From Pirellulales bacterium (GTDB lineage Bacteria > Planctomycetota > Planctomycetia > Pirellulales > Thermoguttaceae): a DNA stretch of 11,301 bases. Under the pieces are notes generated by a model, which made no database searches, was not told the DNA's origin, and saw only the letters and a list, made by a program, of their open reading frames with translations. The stretch is taken from contig DAOWNK010000083.1 of assembly GCA_030642635.1 (NCBI GenBank), forward strand, positions 1 through 11,301, in the 5' to 3' direction. Numbering within the stretch: position 1 is the stretch's first letter; each line of letters starts with the position of its first letter. A program made the translations under genes and the position numbers. Below, one piece after another: positions 7,227 through 11,301 of the stretch.

Positions 7227-9206
7227 ATGACTGACGTGTTCCAACTCGTGAGCCAATTCCAACCCGCCGGAGACCAGCCGGAGGCCATTGGTGCCCTGAT
7301 CGAAGGGCTGCGCACCGGTAAAAAGCATCAGGTGCTTATGGGTGTGACCGGTTCGGGCAAGACGTTTACCATGGCCAACGTCATCCAGGCCGTCGGTCGG
7401 CCGACGCTGGTGATGTCGCACAACAAGACGCTGGCCGCACAGCTCTACGCCGAGTTCAAGGAATTCTTTCCCAACAACGCCGTCAGCTATTTCGTCAGCT
7501 ATTACGATTACTACCAGCCCGAGGCGTACATCCCGCAGCGCGACATCTACATCGAGAAGGACGCCTCGATCAACAAGGAGATCGACCGGCTGCGGCTGGC
7601 AGCCACCAGTGCGCTGGTAAGCCGGCGCGACGTAATCATCGTGGCCAGCGTCTCGTGCATCTACGGCCTCGGCTCGCCGGAAGACTATCGCTCGATGATG
7701 GTCTCGCTGGAGGTCGGCCGGGAGATCGACCGCGACCGGATGCTCGCCAAGTTGGTTGATATCCGGTACGAGCGGAACGACATAGACTTCATCGCGGGCA
7801 AGTTCCGCGTGCGCGGCGATTGCGTCGAGATATGGCCCAGTTACGAGGAGTATGCACTTCGGGTGGAGTTTTGGGGCGACCAGGTCGAGCAGCTTTCCGT
7901 TATCAACCCGACCAGCGGCGAGGTAATCGAACGTCGCGAGCAGTTGTTCGTCTACCCGTCAAAGCATTTCGTGCTGCCGGAGGAACGCATTGAAGGCGCC
8001 GTGGCCGAGATCAAACAGGAGCTTGGCGATCGGCTCGAACAGTTCAAACAAGAGGGCAAACTGCTGGAGGCACAACGACTTAGCGCCCGAACCCGATTCG
8101 ACGTGGAGATGATCCAGGAGGTCGGCTACTGCCCGGGCATCGAGAACTACAGCCGTCCGCTTAGCGGCCGGCCGCCGGGCACACCGCCCGATACGCTGTT
8201 GAGCTACTTTCCCGATGATTTCTTGTTATTCGCCGATGAGTCGCACGTGACCGTGCCGCAGGTCCGCGGGATGTACGCCGCCGATCACAACCGCAAGGCG
8301 ACGTTGGTCGAGCACGGGTTCCGGCTGCCCAGCGCGTTGGACAACCGGCCGCTTCGGTTCGACGAATGGCGGGCCAGGGTTCCGCAGGCGATATACGTCT
8401 CGGCCACGCCGGGGCCATATGAATTAGAACAGACCAGCGGCGAGGTAGTCGAGCAGTTGATCCGTCCCACCGGGCTGTTGGACCCGGAGATCGAGGTCGC
8501 CCCGGCGGTCACGCAGGTGCCGCACCTGCTGGAGGAGATTCGTTCTCGTGCGGCCGTAGGCCAGCGGGTGCTCGTTACCACGCTCACCAAGCGGTTGGCC
8601 GAGGACCTGGCCGGATACTTCGACAAGAAGGGCGTCCGGTGTAAGTGGTTGCACAGCGACCTGAACGCATTCGAGCGGGTCGAGTTGCTCCGCGATCTGC
8701 GGCAAGGAGAGTTCGACGTGCTGGTCGGCGTGAACCTGTTGCGAGAAGGGCTTGACCTGCCCGAGGTCTCGCTGGTCGCTATACTCGACGCCGACAAAGA
8801 GGGTTTTTTGCGTAGCGAGACCTCGCTGATACAGACCATCGGCCGGTCCGCCCGAAACGCCGACGCCAAGGTGATACTCTATGCCGAGAAGGTAACCGGT
8901 TCGATGCAGCGCGCCATCGAAGAGACCCTGCGGCGGAGAGAAATGCAGCAGGAGTACAACCGGCAACACGGCATCACGCCCGAGACGATTCGCAAGAGCA
9001 TTCTCTCGGGCATCGAGGCCGAGACGGCCGCCCATGCACAGTCCAATGCCGCGGTGGGCCGGACCGACCAGACTCGGTACATTACCGAGGAGTATCTGTC
9101 GGAGTTAGAGGCCGAGATGCTAGCCGCCGCCGATGCGTTGGACTTCGAGCGTGCGGCCGCACTGCGCGACCGCATCCGTCAGATGCAGGAGCAACTGGGG
9201 CAGTGA
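7227..9206 (+). CDS. uvrB: Excinuclease ABC subunit B (UvrB)
   Basis: DNA damage-verification helicase of nucleotide excision repair: it is loaded by UvrA, opens DNA at the lesion and recruits UvrC for incision in the cytoplasm. At 659 residues it is close to the usual 660-680. Walker A GVTGSGKT is at 39-46. The beta-hairpin aromatic cluster YYDYYQPEAYIP begins at Tyr92, and the DESH Walker B at 337-340, the same positions as in the E. coli protein. Also present are LVSRRDVIIVASVSCIYGLG, YVSATPGPYEL, RPTGLLDPE, NLLREGLDLPEVSLVAILDADKEG and QTIGRSARN. The C-terminal UVR domain that binds UvrC is intact (EAEMLAAADALDFERAAALRDRIR region, about 620-650). The start chosen is ATG 7227; a TTG at 7200 is in frame but lies within the upstream gene. 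Only 7 bases separate it from the PQQ gene and no ribosome binding site is obvious, so coupling by reinitiation is likely. No uvrA or uvrC is in the window. Confidence 0.97.
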   Translation: MTDVFQLVSQFQPAGDQPEAIGALIEGLRTGKKHQVLMGVTGSGKTFTMANVIQAVGRPTLVMSHNKTLAAQLYAEFKEFFPNNAVSYFVSYYDYYQPEAYIPQRDIYIEKDASINKEIDRLRLAATSALVSRRDVIIVASVSCIYGLGSPEDYRSMMVSLEVGREIDRDRMLAKLVDIRYERNDIDFIAGKFRVRGDCVEIWPSYEEYALRVEFWGDQVEQLSVINPTSGEVIERREQLFVYPSKHFVLPEERIEGAVAEIKQELGDRLEQFKQEGKLLEAQRLSARTRFDVEMIQEVGYCPGIENYSRPLSGRPPGTPPDTLLSYFPDDFLLFADESHVTVPQVRGMYAADHNRKATLVEHGFRLPSALDNRPLRFDEWRARVPQAIYVSATPGPYELEQTSGEVVEQLIRPTGLLDPEIEVAPAVTQVPHLLEEIRSRAAVGQRVLVTTLTKRLAEDLAGYFDKKGVRCKWLHSDLNAFERVELLRDLRQGEFDVLVGVNLLREGLDLPEVSLVAILDADKEGFLRSETSLIQTIGRSARNADAKVILYAEKVTGSMQRAIEETLRRREMQQEYNRQHGITPETIRKSILSGIEAETAAHAQSNAAVGRTDQTRYITEEYLSELEAEMLAAADALDFERAAALRDRIRQMQEQLGQ

Positions 9207-9207
9207 C

Positions 9208-9375
9208 ATGCCTATTTTGCCTCCCATTGTTTCACCGCGTGCAAAATGTCCTTGACGCCGTTCTTCGCGTGCGTTAGTGGTTGCCGGACAGGTGGTTGCG
9301 TCGATGGATATTTTGCGGTTTGCACCGGCGGGATTTGTTGTCAAGTGCAATTCACACCCCGACGGATCGTCGTAA
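9208..9375 (+). pseudogene. Possible decayed small reading frame after uvrB
   Basis: From an ATG at 9208, two bases after the uvrB stop, one frame runs 56 codons to a TAA at 9373-9375, interrupted by a single TGA at 9253-9255. After that stop the translation (RALVVAGQVVASMDIL, then RFAPAGFVVKCNSHPDGSS) looks protein-like and could begin at a GTG near 9277. No family is recognised and there is no ribosome binding site. It may be a degraded gene tail, a repeat, or chance. Confidence 0.2.
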
Positions 9376-9453
9376 GTACTGTCGCAAAGCCACTTTAAGT
9401 CCGATGGAATTTGCACGGGTTTTGGCCGCCCCAAACGTGCAAAACTCCCCGGC

Positions 9454-9525
9454 TTGTAGTGACCGCATTTATGCGGTATTCCCGGGCATTCAACCGGGTG
9501 GACCCGATGAATCGGGTCACTACGA
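9454..9525. repeat. Cloverleaf-like palindromic element
   Basis: The outer arms GTAGTGACC (9456-9464) and GGTCACTAC (9515-9523) are perfect inverted repeats, extendable by T-G and T-A pairs to 9454/9525. Between them are three hairpins: CCGCAT-TT-ATGCGG (9463-9476), CCCGG-8 bases-CCGGG (9481-9498) and CCCGAT-GA-ATCGGG (9503-9516). A 7-bp outer stem plus three arms can form a four-way junction; alternatively the last hairpin extends to 8 bp (GACCCGAT/ATCGGGTC) at the cost of the outer stem. It lies in the uvrB to nuclease gap with no T-tract after it. It is not a tRNA: there is no anticodon arm geometry or T-loop sequence. Confidence 0.7.
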
Positions 9526-9686
9526 ACGGGTTTGGAGGGAGATAAATTTTCAAAGAACAAACGAGTATTGGCATACTGTTCCAACGTGGACAAATGTATC
9601 ACACCTCGCGGCCGATTTCAAGACCGGAAATTGGCCGGGCAATTTTAATTTGTTCTGCGCATGCCCGATCGATGGCAGGGCGGTAA

Positions 9687-9716
9687 TTGACAATCGAATG
9701 TGACACTTGCAATAAT
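9687..9716 (+). promoter_or_regulatory. Sigma-70-type promoter of the nuclease-like gene
   Basis: A perfect -35 box TTGACA (9687-9692) is followed after 18 bases by AATAAT (9711-9716), five of six matches to the -10 consensus. Transcription would start near 9723, leaving a leader of about 60 bases before the ATG at 9782. It is the best promoter match noticed in the window and suggests the nuclease-like gene is expressed on its own. Confidence 0.5.
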
Positions 9717-9724
9717 AGGTTGGC

Positions 9725-9737
9725 GGGTGGCACGCCC
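9725..9737. repeat. Short GGGTG-GCA-CGCCC hairpin in the nuclease leader
   Basis: A 5-bp stem with a GCA loop at the 5' end of the predicted transcript. It begins GGGTGGC, like the ends of the repeats at 2925-3002 and 10316-10355, so it may be a remnant of that family. It could also act as a 5' stabilising hairpin. Confidence 0.35.
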
Positions 9738-9768
9738 TGAGGAACGAAGGATAAAATGTTTCAAGTAC

Positions 9769-9774
9769 AGGAGG
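9769..9774 (+). promoter_or_regulatory. Consensus ribosome binding site of the nuclease-like gene
   Basis: AGGAGG lies seven bases before ATG 9782. An in-frame GTG at 9779 is only four bases away, so the ATG is preferred. Confidence 0.8.
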
Positions 9775-9781
9775 ATAAGTG

Positions 9782-10309
9782 ATGTCCGAGAAGCAAAGGC
9801 TGCGACTTCCGGTTGTTTCCGCAGGTGCGGAGTATCTCGTGATGGGATACCTGATGCGGCGGAACATTCTGACGTACAAAGCCCCGCCCGGCAACGAGGG
9901 ATACGACCTGATCTGCATCCACCCGGATCCCCGACACAGGTTGAAAAAGGGCGAGGTTGCCCAGGTTCGCGTTCAGGTCAAGAGCCGATATGCCACCGAT
10001 TGCAACTTGGAGTTTCCGGTCAAGAAGGGAACGTTGAGTGCCTTTGACTTCCTTGTTGCTACGTTTCTTAACATCGGGGAGTTCTATCGGGGCCGCGATG
10101 GTTCTAGCGGCATGCAAGAACCGGAATTATATACTTTGCCGAGGAGCTTCATTCGTAGACACCATAATGCAAGCTCCTCGTGGGAAAAGGTCCATTTGAG
10201 AAACCTTCAGCGAAGGATTGAGAAGTACAAGAATGAGGCGGGGTTCGAGTTGATTGCAGAAAAACTAGGAATCCCGAGGCCAAAGAGGATACAACACCAG
10301 GAACGATGA
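9782..10309 (+). CDS. Small PD-(D/E)XK nuclease-like protein
   Basis: A 175-residue soluble protein without signal peptide or membrane segment. The N-terminal helix carries Glu17 in AGAEYLVMGYLMRRNI, followed by a strand with Gly40-Tyr-Asp42 (EGYDLICIHP) and a second strand with Gln65-Val-Lys67 (VRVQVKSR). Helix-Glu, strand-Asp and strand-Gln-x-Lys in this order and spacing is the PD-(D/E)XK endonuclease core, as in small standalone PDDEXK-family proteins and some restriction enzymes; Gln for the Glu/Asp of the third motif is a known variant. The C-terminal third is basic (RRHHN, LRNLQRRIEKYK, IPRPKRIQHQ) and might contact DNA. It has its own promoter and ribosome binding site, has no methyltransferase partner in the window, and faces a transposase gene. 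A role in restriction, defence or element maintenance is conceivable but unproven. Confidence 0.7.
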   Translation: MSEKQRLRLPVVSAGAEYLVMGYLMRRNILTYKAPPGNEGYDLICIHPDPRHRLKKGEVAQVRVQVKSRYATDCNLEFPVKKGTLSAFDFLVATFLNIGEFYRGRDGSSGMQEPELYTLPRSFIRRHHNASSSWEKVHLRNLQRRIEKYKNEAGFELIAEKLGIPRPKRIQHQER

Positions 10310-10315
10310 TGTGGA

Positions 10316-10355
10316 GTGGCCTTAGCCCTCGCTACGCTCAGACGCCGGCCACCCA
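10316..10355. repeat. Inverted repeat with GTGGCC/GGCCAC ends
   Basis: GTGGCC (10316-10321) pairs with GGCCAC (10348-10353) around 26 bases that contain CTCGCTACGCTC. Its right end, CCGGCCACCC, is identical to the right end of the repeat inside the ATPase gene at 2991-3000. It starts 6 bases after the nuclease-like gene stop and may help end convergent transcription, although no T-tract is present. Confidence 0.55.
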
Positions 10356-10401
10356 CCGCCCCCACGCAGTTTAGCTGCGTGGAGCGTCTGTCTGTCCCCT
10401 A
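10356..10401. repeat. 46-bp REP-like repeat, distal copy
   Basis: It contains an 8-bp stem, CCACGCAG (10362-10369) with CTGCGTGG (10375-10382), and a TTTAG loop, followed by AGCGTCTGTC and CCCCTA. It matches the copy at 10423-10468 at all but four positions. It directly follows the 10316-10355 repeat. Confidence 0.85.
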
Positions 10402-10422
10402 CTGCAACGGCAGATCGTCCTC

Positions 10423-10468
10423 CCGCCCCCACGCAGTTTACCTGCGTGGAGCGTCTGTCCGGCCCCTA
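10423..10468. repeat. 46-bp REP-like repeat, proximal copy, containing the transposase stop
   Basis: Same hairpin as the distal copy (stem 10429-10436 with 10442-10449, loop TTTAC). The last three bases, CTA at 10466-10468, are the TAG stop codon of the minus-strand transposase. The two copies start 67 bases apart with a 21-base spacer between them. Confidence 0.85.
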
Positions 10469-11194
10469 CATCCCTCCCGGCCACGGCGTCCGCTCGCCGG
10501 GCGTGCCGACGTCGTACTCGCCAAACGTGCCCACGTACGCACTATAGCGAAACACAGGCTGCATTTCATAAACGTAAGCAAGGTTGTTCAGATAGTTCAA
10601 AGCAATATCGGCCGGTGCAGCCGCGATCGGACGTCCAAGTGTCATGTGAATATGGTCCGGAAGAATGCCTGCGCGGGAAAGCAAGTGCCCCTTGGCCCGG
10701 CTTGCACGCAGAATCATGTCGTGCAGTGCGCCGAGTCGTTCTTTACGGAACTCACCCCAGTAGCCGTCGGTTTCGAGAACCACGTGCAAGTTGTAGCGGA
10801 AGATGCCGCGGACAGTCCGTTGCGGCTCGCAAAGGTTGACCTCCGGCCGATGGATTTGAAGCTGCTGGAAGCATTCTTGCGCGGCGCGGCCGTCCACTTG
10901 ATAGCGTTCCAATTGCGATGCGACGTATCGCTCGACTTCGGCGCGTGTCGACGAGCCGATACTGTGCAGGTCGTAGTTTCGCTTCAGCGCCTTGGGCAAC
11001 TGCCGTCGCACCAAGTGTTGCAGCCGGCCCTTGACACGAGCCACCAGCGTCTTCGGGCTGACTTCCGGCTTGCTGCTCAGCAAGAACTGGCTCACGCCCG
11101 GTTTGATGAAGCGATGCTTCAGTATGCGGATGCCGTCTTGTTCGGTTGCTATGGCTAAATCGGGCTCTTCCGTTTTTAAGTGCGAAGTCCGCAC
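10466..11194 (-). CDS. IS200/RAYT-type HUH (Y1) transposase with two Y1-like halves
   Basis: A 242-residue protein related to Y1 transposases, which cut and join single-stranded DNA at hairpins through a tyrosine. The first half (about 20-100) has the late part of a Y1 domain: VSPKTLVARVKGRLQHL, then a helix with Tyr90-x-x-x-Gln94 (ERYVASQ), the spacing of the catalytic tyrosine helix in IS200/IS605 transposases. It has no HUH motif. The second half (about 131-230) starts with strand YNLHVVLE and carries the metal-binding His181-Ile-His183 in LPDHIHMTLG, followed by SPAEIAL-like APADIALNYLNNLAY and YVGTFGEYD. It has no Tyr-x-x-x-Gln helix afterwards. The start is a GTG at 11194, since an in-frame TAA lies 18 bases upstream; its ribosome binding site is weak. 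The first codons lie in a palindrome and the stop in a repeat. Similar proteins in planctomycetes are recalled, so this may be a full-length native form rather than a fragment. Confidence 0.75.
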   Translation of the reverse strand: MRTSHLKTEEPDLAIATEQDGIRILKHRFIKPGVSQFLLSSKPEVSPKTLVARVKGRLQHLVRRQLPKALKRNYDLHSIGSSTRAEVERYVASQLERYQVDGRAAQECFQQLQIHRPEVNLCEPQRTVRGIFRYNLHVVLETDGYWGEFRKERLGALHDMILRASRAKGHLLSRAGILPDHIHMTLGRPIAAAPADIALNYLNNLAYVYEMQPVFRYSAYVGTFGEYDVGTPGERTPWPGGM

Positions 11195-11196
11195 TT
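11178..11196. repeat. Palindrome at the transposase start codon
   Basis: AAGTGCG and CGCACTT form a 7-bp perfect stem with a five-base loop (11185-11189). The GTG start and the first five codons of the minus-strand transposase are read from it, so an mRNA hairpin would sequester its initiation region. Confidence 0.6.
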
Positions 11197-11301
11197 TTCG
11201 AGGGGTTGAGCTTTAGGGTTCAGAGGCCTCGATCCTCAACAACGAATGCTTGCTAACAGCTAGCATAAACTTACAAATACCATGTCCGGTCCGGCCGTGT
11301 C

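Noticed and set aside
9454..9525. tRNA gene suggested by the cloverleaf fold
   Set aside because: The arms have two-base loops and there is no TTC-A T-loop, seven-base anticodon loop or CCA-like acceptor.
9120..9602. A 160-codon minus-strand frame across the uvrB end and the gap
   Set aside because: It overlaps the conserved UVR domain of uvrB and the palindromic element, and resembles no family.
9281..9703. A 140-codon plus-strand frame in the gap after uvrB
   Set aside because: Its middle is the translated cloverleaf repeat, it lacks a ribosome binding site, and the rest shows no protein-like pattern.
10316..10468. CRISPR array suggested by two similar repeats with a 21-base spacer
   Set aside because: There are only two 46-bp hairpin copies, no cas genes, and the second copy ends in a transposase stop codon; REP-type repeats explain it better.
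10316..11158. A 280-codon plus-strand frame opposite the transposase
   Set aside because: It is a shadow of the minus-strand gene, which has the HUH and Tyr-xxx-Gln motifs, and it runs through three hairpin repeats.

Overview
The window looks like chromosomal DNA of a planctomycete-type bacterium. The evidence is indirect: a very long secreted PQQ-propeller protein with an embedded Rossmann domain and a malectin-like tail, an architecture I associate with Planctomycetota; a double-domain HUH transposase of a kind I also recall from that phylum; and many short GC-rich palindromic repeats, some inside coding sequence. No rRNA, tRNA or CRISPR array is visible, so the taxonomic call is inference.

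Layout. Positions 84-9206 hold six same-strand genes packed like one transcription unit: two tandem lipoprotein substrate-binding proteins (84-854 and 832-1668, overlapping), a ModB-type permease (1760-2611), a ModC-type ATPase (2608-3786, ATGA overlap with the permease), a 1138-residue secreted PQQ-propeller protein (3803-7219), and uvrB (7227-9206, 7 bases after the previous stop). The first four form a complete oxyanion importer, most likely for molybdate or tungstate: lipoprotein receptors, a membrane channel and a cytoplasmic ATPase. The PQQ protein is probably periplasmic and the repair helicase UvrB is cytoplasmic; their shared transcription unit need not mean a shared function.

The 575 bases after uvrB hold a possible decayed reading frame, a cloverleaf-like palindromic element (9454-9525) and a good sigma-70-type promoter. 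That promoter serves a small orphan PD-(D/E)XK nuclease-like gene (9782-10309) with a consensus ribosome binding site. Facing it on the minus strand is an IS200/RAYT-type transposase gene (10466-11194). The gap between these convergent genes is filled with three hairpin repeats; two are near-identical 46-mers, and the transposase stop codon lies inside one of them.

The main theme is dispersed palindromic repeats invading or bordering genes. A 78-bp inverted repeat sits in frame inside the ABC ATPase, a pair of small palindromes sits in frame inside the PQQ protein, another covers the ATPase stop codon, and the transposase gene is bracketed by hairpins. The transposase is the most intriguing gene: its two Y1-like halves appear complementary, the first keeping a Tyr-xxx-Gln motif and the second the His-x-His motif, as if one chain were a fused pseudo-dimer with one composite active site.
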